Assembly (NCBI RefSeq): GCF_013415845.1
Contig: NZ_CP058907.1
Coordinates: 1,984,001 to 2,048,000, forward strand
Source of the DNA: Rhodopseudomonas palustris
Lineage (GTDB): Bacteria > Pseudomonadota > Alphaproteobacteria > Rhizobiales > Xanthobacteraceae
Direction: 5' to 3'
DNA: 64,000 bases
The notes beneath the pieces are model-generated. The model saw nothing but the letters and a program-made list of their open reading frames with translations. It did no database searches and was not told the DNA's origin. Every line of letters starts with the position of its first letter. Within the stretch, counting starts at the first letter, position 1. The position numbers and the translations under genes are program-made. Positions 45,979 to 53,835 of this stretch are shown here, in pieces.

Positions 45979-47658
45979 ATGTTCGGTCGTAAGTCCAAGA
46001 GCGATGCCGCAGCCTTGACGCTGCTGGCGACGAAAGCAGTCCGCGCGAACATCATGGTGTCGGACCCAGAACTTGATATCGTTTACATGAACGACTCGGT
46101 GACTTCGCTGCTACGCGACGCCGAGAGCGATCTGCGCAAGGAGCTGCCGAAGTTCAATGTCGACACGCTGATCGGCACAAATATCGACAACTTCCACAAA
46201 AATCCCGGCCATCAGCGCCAGATGCTCAAGAGCCTCGCCTCAGTGCATCGGGCAACGATCCAGATTGGGCCGCGGATTTTCGATTTGATCGCGACGCCGA
46301 TCAACAATGCCGATGGCAGCCGAGCGGGGGTCGTGGTCGAGTGGGCCGATGCATCGATCCGGCTGCAGAATCTCGATTTCGCAGGGCAGGTGGCGGCGGC
46401 CAACCGCTCGCAGGCGGTGATCGAGTTCAACATGGACGGCACGATCCGGACCGCGAACGAGAATTTCCTGAAGACGATCGGCTACACGCTCGACGAGATC
46501 AAGGGCGAGCACCACAGCATGTTCGTCGAGCCGGCCGATCGCGACAGCGCGGCGTATCGCGAGTTCTGGGCTGCGCTCAATCGCGGTGAATACCAGGCGG
46601 CCGAATATAAGCGGATCGGCAAGGGAGGCCGCGAGATCTGGCTGCAGGCATCCTACAATCCGATCTTCGATGATAAGGGGCGGCCTGCCAAGGTGGTGAA
46701 ATTCGCTACCGACGTCACCGAACAGAAACTGCGCAACGCCGATATGGCCGGCCAGATCGCCGCGATCGGCAAGTCGCAGGCAGTAATCGAATTCGACATG
46801 GACGGCACGGTGCTCACCGCCAATGACAACTTCCTGCGAGCGTTGGGCTACTCACTCGCCGAGATTAAGGGCCAGCCCCACAGTATGTTCGTCGACCCGT
46901 CGGAGCGCGCCGGCGCGGCGTATCGCGAGTTCTGGGCCTCGCTCAATCGCGGCGAATACCAGGCGGCGGAATACAAACGGATCGGTAAGGGCGGCCGCGA
47001 AGTTTACATCCAGGCATCCTACAATCCGATCCTCGACCTCAACGGGCGACCGTTCAAGGTGGTGAAATTCGCCACCGACGTCACCAAGCAGGTGCTGGCC
47101 CGCATCGGTAACGAACGGGTGCGCGGCATGATGGAGACGGTGGCCGCTGGCGCGGAGGAGCTCAACACTTCGGTACGTGAGATTTCCTCGACAATGGCCA
47201 AGTCGCGCGAGACCGCGGCCGGCGCCGTCGACCGCGTGTCGAATGCCGATGCGCAGGCGCAGCGCCTCACCAGCGCCGCGCAATCGATGAGCGGCATCGT
47301 GGAGCTGATCAATAACATCACCGGCCAGATCAACTTGCTGGCGCTCAACGCGACGATCGAGTCGGCGCGCGCCGGCGAGGCTGGTCGCGGTTTTGCTGTG
47401 GTTGCCGCCGAGGTCAAGAACCTCGCCAATCAGGCCAAGCAGGCGACCGACAAGATCGGCGAGGAAATCAGCAGCCTCAATTCGATCTCCGGCGATGTCG
47501 CGATGGCGCTGAATGCCATCAAGCAGGCGATCAACGAGGTCAGCGAGTATGTGACTTCGACCGCCGCAGCGGTCGAAGAGCAGAGCACCGTGACCAGCGA
47601 GATGTCGAGCAGCATGCAACGCGCGGCCGTCGAGGCGGCGCGGATCGCCGCCGGCTGA
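45979..47658 (+). CDS. Soluble PAS-PAS-PAS methyl-accepting chemotaxis protein
   Basis: A 559-residue cytoplasmic chemoreceptor with no TM helix. The first PAS-like domain (about 15-125) is divergent. It is followed by two near-copies of a PAS/PAC unit (about 135-255 and 258-378) that share IGKGGRE(I/V), [11 protein letters not shown] and [15 protein letters not shown] endings, and then by a signalling domain with the hairpin tip [36 protein letters not shown]. The tandem PAS units may bind heme or flavin (Aer-like energy or oxygen sensing); ligand not provable from sequence. It lacks a C-terminal CheR-docking pentapeptide. A GGGAGAAACC ribosome site precedes ATG 45979. It is next to the GTA-like cluster but not part of it. 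Confidence 0.9.
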   Translation: MFGRKSKSDAAALTLLATKAVRANIMVSDPELDIVYMNDSVTSLLRDAESDLRKELPKFNVDTLIGTNIDNFHKNPGHQRQMLKSLASVHRATIQIGPRIFDLIATPINNADGSRAGVVVEWADASIRLQNLDFAGQVAAANRSQAVIEFNMDGTIRTANENFLKTIGYTLDEIKGEHHSMFVEPADRDSAAYREFWAALNRGEYQAAEYKRIGKGGREIWLQASYNPIFDDKGRPAKVVKFATDVTEQKLRNADMAGQIAAIGKSQAVIEFDMDGTVLTANDNFLRALGYSLAEIKGQPHSMFVDPSERAGAAYREFWASLNRGEYQAAEYKRIGKGGREVYIQASYNPILDLNGRPFKVVKFATDVTKQVLARIGNERVRGMMETVAAGAEELNTSVREISSTMAKSRETAAGAVDRVSNADAQAQRLTSAAQSMSGIVELINNITGQINLLALNATIESARAGEAGRGFAVVAAEVKNLANQAKQATDKIGEEISSLNSISGDVAMALNAIKQAINEVSEYVTSTAAAVEEQSTVTSEMSSSMQRAAVEAARIAAG

Positions 47659-47797
47659 ACCATCGTCTGAGCTTTTGGAGCGGAGGCCCTGCGCCGCGCG
47701 GACATCGCGCGACCGGGGCCTTCGTGTTTTCGGCCGCGTCGAGCCCTGGGTGCGGCGCTGTGTACGTTTGATTATTTCCAGTCGAATGGATTTTCCG

Positions 47798-48973
47798 ATG
47801 TTCGATCGTCTCAAGGCCTTTCTCACCGTCCCGGAAGCCAAGACGTCGCGAACCGCGCAGTTACTTGCGGTGGGATTCGGCGGAGTGGCGCGATTTACCC
47901 CGCGGGACTACGCCGGGCTGGCGCGTGAAGGCTACGTACGAAACGCGATCGTGTATCGCTGCGTGAGGCTGGTGGCGGAGAATGCCGCAGCCTGCGTGTT
48001 CGGCGTATTCGACGGCGCGCAGGAGAAGGAGGCACATCCGCTCGCTGCTTTGTTGGCGCGCCCCAATCCTCGCCAGGATGGCGCCGCGCTGCTGGAGACG
48101 CTGTATGCGCATCTTCTGCTCGCGGGCAATGCCTATATCGAGGCGGTGACGCTCGGTGAGGCCGTGCACGAGCTCTACGCGCTGCGGCCCGATCGCATCA
48201 AACTGATCCCGGGCGCCGATGGCTGGGCGGAGGCGTATGATTACAGCGTCGCCGGCCGCACCGTGCGGTTCGATCAGCATGCCGCTTCGGTTCCGCCGAT
48301 TCTGCATCTGACGTTTTTCCACCCGCTCGACGACCATTACGGCCTGGCGCCGCTTGAAGCTGCCGCGGTCGCGGTCGACACCCACAACGCGGCGGCGCGC
48401 TGGAACAAGGCGCTGCTCGACAATTCCGCACGGCCTTCGGGCGCGCTGGTCTACGCCGGCCCGGAAGGCGCCGTGCTCAGCGAGAATCAGTTCGAACGGC
48501 TGAAACGCGAATTGGAGCTCACATACGAAGGTGCCGCCAATGCCGGTCGGCCGCTGCTGCTTGAAGGCGGGCTCGAATGGAAGGCGATGGCGCTGTCGCC
48601 GAAGGACATGGATTTTCTCGAGGCCAAGCACGCCGCCGCGCGCGAGATCGCGCTGGCGTTCGGCGTGCCGCCGATGCTGCTCGGCATTCCAGGCGACAAC
48701 ACGTTCTCGAACTATCAGGAAGCCAACCGCAGCTTCGTGCGCCAGACCGTGCTGCCGCTGGCGACGCGCGTCGGCAATGCTCTGGCGCAGTGGCTGTCGC
48801 CGCAATTCGGAGACGGTGTGCGCCTGGTGATCGATACCGACCGGATCGACGCGCTGTCACCCGACCGCACCGCGCTGTGGGACCGAGTCACCCGCGCGCC
48901 GTTCCTCACCCTGAACGAAAAGCGCGAAGCGGTCGGCTACGCGCCGATCGAAGGCGGGGACGGGTTGGGGTGA
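47798..48973 (+). CDS. Phage/GTA portal protein (HK97 type, g3-like)
   Basis: A 391-residue HK97-family portal protein, the ring through which DNA enters and leaves the capsid. Typical sequence: VYRCVRLVAENAAACVFGVF, HPLAALLARPNPRQDGAALLETLYAHLLLAGNAYIE, and EIALAFGVPPMLLGIPGDNTFSNYQEANRSF near residues 280-315. Length and sequence style match gene g3 of the Rhodobacter GTA. ATG 47798 (MFDRLKAF) is used; ATG 47786 is in frame. It opens the visible particle cluster; no terminase precedes it, unlike the Rhodobacter order. A toxin-immunity insertion follows after 77 bases. Confidence 0.9.
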   Translation: MFDRLKAFLTVPEAKTSRTAQLLAVGFGGVARFTPRDYAGLAREGYVRNAIVYRCVRLVAENAAACVFGVFDGAQEKEAHPLAALLARPNPRQDGAALLETLYAHLLLAGNAYIEAVTLGEAVHELYALRPDRIKLIPGADGWAEAYDYSVAGRTVRFDQHAASVPPILHLTFFHPLDDHYGLAPLEAAAVAVDTHNAAARWNKALLDNSARPSGALVYAGPEGAVLSENQFERLKRELELTYEGAANAGRPLLLEGGLEWKAMALSPKDMDFLEAKHAAAREIALAFGVPPMLLGIPGDNTFSNYQEANRSFVRQTVLPLATRVGNALAQWLSPQFGDGVRLVIDTDRIDALSPDRTALWDRVTRAPFLTLNEKREAVGYAPIEGGDGLG

Positions 48974-49050
48974 GGGGGCGCCGAAGCGCGATAGGCCCGG
49001 GTGCTAGTCACGATCGCCCTCACTAGCTACGACTTAAGCGGATAACGACG

Positions 49051-50288
49051 ATGAATGATAACGAGTCAGCGTGGCTCTCGCATCAGCGCGCGCGCGCTGG
49101 ATGCGGCCTGATGCGCATCGCTTCGTGCGGCCTGATGCAGACCGCTGGATCAGGCCGGATGTAGTACGCTTCCTGAAGCCCGGCGTGAGTTCATCGGAAA
49201 TGTTCACAGCGCTGGACCGCAAGTTCAATCCGAACCAACCCCGGATACCTGCTGGCCACACGGGCGGTGGACGATGGACAGATGGAAGTGGGCCAGTGGA
49301 GGCGCCGCCGGAAGCCGAGCTCGCAGACAGTGATATCTCGGCCGACGCAAACTCCGCGCTCGCATTTGGGGCTCAAAGCCCAGCCGACCTGAAATCCTGG
49401 CTGAAGCACCTTGATGATCTGGCCTGGAAGGATCCACGGCCGATCCCCAACTCCGAAGCAACCGACGTCGGCGACAACCTCGAAGAGGTTCAAGGCCGTC
49501 GACCGCCGCTGTCCACCTGGTTTCCGGGGGCGTCGACAGAGCAGTTGGTCCGTTTGGATCTGGCGACATCCCGCGGCGAAGCGGCTCTGGCCGCAATCCG
49601 CCGCTACGATGAGGACTGGAGACCGCGAGAGCTCAGCTTCGAGTCCTTCGGGAGTATCAATGGCGCGATCGCTAAAGCCGAGGCGCGCGCAAGGGAATCG
49701 GAGATCTATCTCGAGCGACTTCGAACCGGGATCGGCGGTAATCTGGGGCCGCCACTCGATCCGTCGCCCAGCAATCGGATCCCGGAGCTCGGCCCCTGTG
49801 ATGGGACGTCATGGATCAATAGTTATCGAATATATAATAATAGGGCAGATCTATTTGGTCGACCTATCTGGCCGATGGATAAAGGGACCGTTGCGGTCGC
49901 AAGGATTGAAGGCGACGTATACTTCGGCGTCAACTCGCATGCGCCAGGTTACAGCAATGCCGATTGGAATCTGGCTGCAGGACTGCGCGATCAGATGGCT
50001 GTCGAGCACCCTGAATTGATCAGGGGAGAAAATACGGGATCTCGACCACTTGATGCTGTGTTTCATGCAGAAGCCAATCTTCTCATCCGAGCGAGTCGAT
50101 ATATTGGTAGTCTGGTGGATCGGCCCATCGAGGTGCAAGTCGATCAGCCCGTTTGCTGGAGCTGTGAACAGGTGTTGCCGAAACTCGGACTGCAATTGGT
50201 CAATCCGTATGTCACGATCCGCGAGCCCAAATCAAGCCGGGCGAGCGTGATGTGGAAGGGCGAATGGCAAGTCTGGAGAAGGAAGTGA
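49051..50288 (+). CDS. Predicted deaminase-fold toxin with GTA-linked N-terminal domain; frame broken by a GC-repeat
   Basis: The protein from GTG 49071 is 405 residues. Residues 10-75 form an N-terminal module: three 8-residue repeats of the form (M/V/I)RPD(A/V)xR(F/W), then KFNPNQPRIPAGH and GGGRWT, shared with the toxin at 53836. A polar spacer follows. The C-terminal domain (about 240-405) has FHAEANLL (H332, E334) and QPVCWSCEQVLP (C362, C365), the zinc-site layout of cytidine-deaminase-fold nucleic-acid deaminase toxins. ATG 49051 encodes MNDNESAWLSHQ, homologous to the second toxin's MSRQDDAWLRHQ, but a (GC)6 tract at 49086-49097 puts it out of frame; (GC)5 would join the two. A predicted immunity gene overlaps the stop. 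The region is more AT-rich than its neighbours, suggesting transfer. Toxin activity is inferred. Confidence 0.75.
49101..49172 (+). repeat. Three 24-base coding repeats in toxin N-terminal domain
   Basis: Three consecutive 24-base units (49101-49124, 49125-49148, 49149-49172) encode MRPDAHRF, VRPDADRW and IRPDVVRF. Units 1 and 2 share CGGCCTGATGC and CGCT-type ends almost exactly; unit 3 is more diverged. They are inside the shared N-terminal module and probably form amphipathic binding repeats. Confidence 0.8.
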
Positions 50289-50857
50289 GGAAGCGGATCT
50301 ACTTTCGAGATCTGGATCCGAACGGGTGGCCGAACCCCGGTGAGCTCGCGCCTTACTTCCTGGTGCCGGCCGAGAATCCGTGGGCTCCCGATCCGCACGG
50401 AAACGACGAGTTTGGGCTGGAGATTTCGGGATTGTACGGCACCGACGGCCACCCCGGGATCGATCAGGTCACCGCGCGCCTCACGATGGTGGGCACGCCG
50501 GATTTCGGCATTTTCCTTTACTACCGCAAGTGGGATGGCCGGATCAGGCAGCCGCTTGATTGCTACTCCAAGGGTGACATGAGCCGGATCAAGGAGTGGT
50601 TGCGGACGCTGCAAGGCGATTTGCGGCCGATCGGTCTGTTTATTCCCTACCCGCAAGCGTGGCCCGCTGTGAAGGAGTTCATGGAGCGGGACGGCGAACT
50701 ACCGACCAGCATCGAATGGGTCGACGGCAAGGATCTTCCACCGAAAACCTTTCGTTTCCCGGGTTTCTTCAAACCGGGGCCGGAGCCACGCGTATTGCGG
50801 GATGAAGATATTAACGAGCAGCCACCCGGCGATGGCTTCAAGTTCTTGCACCGCTGA
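50285..50857 (+). CDS. Predicted immunity protein for the deaminase-fold toxin (Imm1-like)
   Basis: A 190-residue cytoplasmic, acidic/aromatic protein. GTG 50285 overlaps the toxin stop (GTGA), with GGAGAAGGAA directly before it, so expression is coupled to the toxin, as for immunity genes. The C-terminal half (LIGLFIPYPQAWPAVKEFMERDGELPTSIEWVDG-like stretch, about 130-165) resembles the ending of Imm1-family immunity proteins, which commonly accompany deaminase toxins. That match is from memory and moderate. Its predicted job is to bind and block the cognate toxin in the producer. In-frame ATG 50264 and GTG 50252 are less likely starts. Confidence 0.65.
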   Translation: MRKRIYFRDLDPNGWPNPGELAPYFLVPAENPWAPDPHGNDEFGLEISGLYGTDGHPGIDQVTARLTMVGTPDFGIFLYYRKWDGRIRQPLDCYSKGDMSRIKEWLRTLQGDLRPIGLFIPYPQAWPAVKEFMERDGELPTSIEWVDGKDLPPKTFRFPGFFKPGPEPRVLRDEDINEQPPGDGFKFLHR

Positions 50858-50944
50858 GCTGCGAGCGCAGAACGTTTCTCTGCTGATGCCGAATAACTGA
50901 CGGCGGGTGGACGACTCCCCACTACGCGGGTGTCTGCGGGCGAG

Positions 50945-51151
50945 ATGCCGATGTCCGATCTGATCAAGATGTTTTCCGAGCGCGGGGACCTCGCTCACGT
51001 GGCTTTGCTGCTGTGGGCAGTCGGGGCCAGTTTGGGACTTTGGTTCGTGCTGCGGGAGTGGGCGGCGGCGGTGCGGCGGTTTGATGATTTCGTCCACGCG
51101 CTCGACCTGTTCAACCGCCGCGCGCGGCGCCGGACGCACGATGAGGAGTAG
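50945..51151 (+). CDS. Small single-TM protein of the GTA-like cluster (g3.5 position)
   Basis: A 68-residue protein with a TM helix (VALLLWAVGASLGLWFVL, about 19-37) and a basic C-terminus (FNRRARRRTHDEE). It lies between portal and protease, where the Rhodobacter GTA has the small gene g3.5, but no sequence relation can be claimed. ATG 50945 or ATG 50951 are both possible (GCGAG upstream). The next gene starts five bases after its stop. Confidence 0.6.
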   Translation: MPMSDLIKMFSERGDLAHVALLLWAVGASLGLWFVLREWAAAVRRFDDFVHALDLFNRRARRRTHDEE

Positions 51152-51155
51152 GGCG

Positions 51156-51332
51156 ATGCAGCGGCTGTCGACTGTGCTGAACCGGGGCCACGCCGAGACC
51201 AAGTCGGCGCGCGATCCACAGGCGATCTTCCGCGAATTCCTGGCGCACCTGTCGGGCGCGCAGCATAAGCCGGTGCCACGGCGCGCTGCGCCCAAGCCGC
51301 CGCGCAAGCGGTCGGCCAAGCGGGCGAAGTAA
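51156..51332 (+). CDS. Small basic protein of the GTA-like cluster
   Basis: A 58-residue, strongly basic protein (MQRLSTVLNRGHAETKSARD, then a Lys/Arg/Pro tail PRRAAPKPPRKRSAKRAK). GAGGAG at 51143-51148 supports ATG 51156. The tail could bind DNA or RNA inside a particle; this is speculation from charge alone. Stop-proximal sequence GCGAAGTAACCGC is duplicated at 51324 and 51349. Confidence 0.5.
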   Translation: MQRLSTVLNRGHAETKSARDPQAIFREFLAHLSGAQHKPVPRRAAPKPPRKRSAKRAK

Positions 51333-51455
51333 CCGCTCGGTAAAACCCGCGAAGTAACCGCCGCGAACCAGCGGCACCCGCCGCGACCGACATCGTTCAC
51401 CACCACGCTCTCCACCATCGCCATCCGCACTCACTCGTATCTTGCGAGGCCGCTC

Positions 51456-52133
51456 ATGCTTGCCCCGTCGCCTGCGCTCGCCCCGTTGCTTTCGCCTGCG
51501 CCGCTGCCGGCGCGGCTGTCGCTCGCCGAGGACGGCAGCATCGACGGCTATGCCAGCCTGTTCGGCGAGATCGACCAGGCCCGCGACATGGTGATGCCGG
51601 GCGCCTTCACCCAGACGCTGAAGCAGCGCGGTTTGCGTAAGATCCCGATGCTGTTCCAGCACGATCCCGCCGAGCCGGTCGGCGTCTGGCTGGAGCTGGC
51701 GGAAGATCTGCGCGGCTTACGCGCCCGCGGCCGGCTGATCCCGGATGTGGCGCGCGGCCGCGAGCTGCTGGCGCTGCTGCGCGCCGGCGCGATCGACGGG
51801 CTGTCGATCGGCTATCGCACCGTGCGCGGCCAGATCGACCCGCGGACGCGGGTGCGGCGGCTGTACCAGGTCGATCTCTGGGAGATCTCGATCGTCACCT
51901 TTCCGCTGCTGAACGGCGCGCGCATCGCCACCGTCAAGCAGACGCCGCGGCCTTCGCCGCAGCGCGTCGCGGCGGAGGCGGCGTGGCGCCGCGTCCACGA
52001 CGCGGCAGCGATCCGTTCCGGCGATGCCGCGGAGGCACCGGCATCGCCGATCCGGCGCGGGAGGATCGCGGCGACGCTGTCCACCCGCGCCGGCCGCAAA
52101 CAGGCGCTGGCGAGTATCAGCCGGCGCAGCTGA
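51456..52133 (+). CDS. HK97 family prohead protease (GTA g4-like)
   Basis: A 225-residue maturation protease of the U35/HK97 gp4 type, which trims scaffold sequence from the capsid protein during assembly. Core sequence: DGSIDGYASLFGEIDQARDMVMPGAFTQTL, the catalytic-His region MLFQHDPAEPVG and the catalytic-Ser region AGAIDGLSIGYRT, then YQVDLWEISIVTFPLLNGARI. The C-terminal 60 residues are basic and variable. Position just before the capsid gene is canonical. A palindromic repeat separates the two. Confidence 0.92.
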   Translation: MLAPSPALAPLLSPAPLPARLSLAEDGSIDGYASLFGEIDQARDMVMPGAFTQTLKQRGLRKIPMLFQHDPAEPVGVWLELAEDLRGLRARGRLIPDVARGRELLALLRAGAIDGLSIGYRTVRGQIDPRTRVRRLYQVDLWEISIVTFPLLNGARIATVKQTPRPSPQRVAAEAAWRRVHDAAAIRSGDAAEAPASPIRRGRIAATLSTRAGRKQALASISRRS

Positions 52134-52190
52134 GCCGTGCGCAGGCCCGACCGCCGATCCGGGGGCCAAGTAACACCCGCCGTGCCTTGC

Positions 52191-52234
52191 CCCTCACCCC
52201 AGCCCTCTCCCCGCAAGAGGGCGGGGAGAGGGGG
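52191..52234. repeat. Palindromic repeat before capsid gene (family D, forward)
   Basis: CCCTCACCCCAGCCC leads into a perfect 12-bp stem, CCCTCTCCCCGC (52203-52214) and GCGGGGAGAGGG (52221-52232), with a 6-base loop. This is a common proteobacterial intergenic palindrome. It lies in the gap between protease and capsid genes, about 70 bases before the capsid start, and could adjust relative expression. An inverted copy follows the capsid gene. Confidence 0.8.
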
Positions 52235-52301
52235 CCGGCTGCGGCGCGGGGCGACGCGCCCGATCGCAACAAACACTCCATCCCCCACGAAGGACCAGCC
52301 G

Positions 52302-53555
52302 ATGACCACGTTCGACCATGCTCCCGAGACCAAGGCCGGCTTTGCCGGCGACGATGCGCAGCAGGTGTTCGATGCCTTGATGCGCGCGTTCGAGGACTAC
52401 AAGGCCGAGAACGACGCGCGGCTGAAGGCGATCGAGACCGGCAAGGGCGACGTGCTGGCCGAGGAGAAGCTGGCGCGGATCGACGCCGCGTTGGATCATC
52501 AGCAGCGCCGGCTCGACGAGCTCGCGCTCAAGGCGGCGCGGCCGCAGCTTGCGGCGGAGCGGCCGCAGCCGGCCGCCGATCAGCGCGAGCACAAGAGCGC
52601 GTTCGAGGCCTATGTGCGCACCGGCGAGGCCGCCAGCCTGCGCCGGCTGGAGACCAAGGCGCTGTCGGCGGGCTCGGCGCCCGACGGCGGCTATCTGGTG
52701 CCGACCGAGCTCGAGCAGTCGATCAGTTCGCGGCTCGCCGCGATCTCGCCGATCCGTTCGCTGTCGACCGTGCGCGAGATCTCCGGCGGCGTGTACAAGA
52801 AGCCGTTCGTCACCGCCGGGCCGGCGACCGGCTGGGTCGGCGAGGGCGACGCCCGGCCGCAGACCAATGCGCCGTCGCTGGATGCGCTGTCGTTTCCGGC
52901 GATGGAGCTGTACGCGATGCCGGCCGCGACCGCGACGCTGCTCGACGACTCTGCAGTGAACATCGACGACTGGCTGGCCGGCGAGATCGACCAGGCGTTC
53001 GCCGAGCAGGAGGGCATCGCCTTCGTGTCCGGCGACGGCGTCAGTAAGCCGAAGGGCTTCCTCGCCGTGCCGACCGCGGCCAACAGCGCCTGGAGCTGGG
53101 GCAAGCTCGGCACCATCTCGACCGGCGCCGCCGGCGCGTTCGCCGCCACCGCGCCCGGCGACGTGCTGATCGACGTGATCTACGCGCTGCGGCCGGGCTA
53201 TCGCCAGAACGCCAGCTTCGTGATGAACCGGCGGACGCAGGCGGCGATCCGCAAGTTCAAGGATTCCTCCGGCGCCTATCTGTGGCAGCCGCCGGTCACC
53301 GCCGGCGGCCGCGCCAGCCTCGCCGGCTTCCCGCTCGCCGATGCCGAGGACATGCCGGACATCGCGGCGAATTCGCTGTCGATCGCGTTCGGCGACTTCC
53401 GCCGCGGCTATCTGATCGTCGATCGCCAGGGCGTGCGCGTACTGCGCGATCCGTATTCGTCGAAGCCCTACGTGCTGTTCTACACCACCAAGCGCGTCGG
53501 CGGCGGCGTCCAGGACTTCGACGCCATCAAGCTGGTGAAGTTCGCGGCGAGCTGA
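52302..53555 (+). CDS. HK97 family major capsid protein (GTA g5-like)
   Basis: A 417-residue major capsid protein. Residues 1-105 form a charged coiled-coil delta/scaffold domain (AFEDYKAENDARLKAIETG, IDAALDHQQRRLDELALKA) expected to be removed by the adjacent protease. The HK97 fold follows: APDGGYLVPTELEQSISSRL, EISGGVYKKPFVT, AEQEGIAFVSGDGVSKPKGFLA, YRQNASFVMNRRTQAAIRKFKD, PLADAEDMPDIA and the C-terminal FDAIKLVKFAAS. Length matches Rhodobacter GTA capsid (about 400). ATG 52302 has GAAGGA upstream. It is bracketed by inverted palindromic repeats and followed by a second toxin-immunity insertion. Confidence 0.93.
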   Translation: MTTFDHAPETKAGFAGDDAQQVFDALMRAFEDYKAENDARLKAIETGKGDVLAEEKLARIDAALDHQQRRLDELALKAARPQLAAERPQPAADQREHKSAFEAYVRTGEAASLRRLETKALSAGSAPDGGYLVPTELEQSISSRLAAISPIRSLSTVREISGGVYKKPFVTAGPATGWVGEGDARPQTNAPSLDALSFPAMELYAMPAATATLLDDSAVNIDDWLAGEIDQAFAEQEGIAFVSGDGVSKPKGFLAVPTAANSAWSWGKLGTISTGAAGAFAATAPGDVLIDVIYALRPGYRQNASFVMNRRTQAAIRKFKDSSGAYLWQPPVTAGGRASLAGFPLADAEDMPDIAANSLSIAFGDFRRGYLIVDRQGVRVLRDPYSSKPYVLFYTTKRVGGGVQDFDAIKLVKFAAS

Positions 53556-53570
53556 GGCGCCGCGCCGGTT

Positions 53571-53608
53571 CTCCCTCTTCCGCCTGCGGGAGAGGGCCGG
53601 GGTGAGGG
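53571..53608. repeat. Palindromic repeat after capsid gene (family D, inverted)
   Basis: CCCTCTTCCGC (53573-53583) pairs with GCGGGAGAGGG (53586-53596) with one mismatch, followed by CCGGGGTGAGGG. The whole is the reverse complement of the element before the capsid gene. It starts 16 bases after the capsid stop and may terminate or protect capsid mRNA. Confidence 0.75.
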
Positions 53609-53835
53609 CGACCCACGCACGGCGCTGCGATCGGATGCTCGGGGCAGGCGCGTAGCGCCGTAACCCACCGAGTACCAGGAGCACTGTGCGTCACCAGATG
53701 CTTCAGTCACGTCCCGATCTCAATTGGGCTTGATGGGCGGGCAGCAATGTCTGGCGCTCGTCGCTCTACGAGACTCGTCTTGTGGCCCCAGCGTCGTTCT
53801 TTTCAGCGTTGATAGCCGACAATGGACGACCTCGC

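Noticed and set aside
49101..49172. 24-base repeats considered as a CRISPR-like array
   Set aside because: Units are contiguous without spacers, in frame, and encode a regular peptide repeat shared with another protein.
51324..51361. Direct duplication of GCGAAGTAACCGC
   Set aside because: A 13-base duplication over a stop codon; too small and with no structure to call a functional element.
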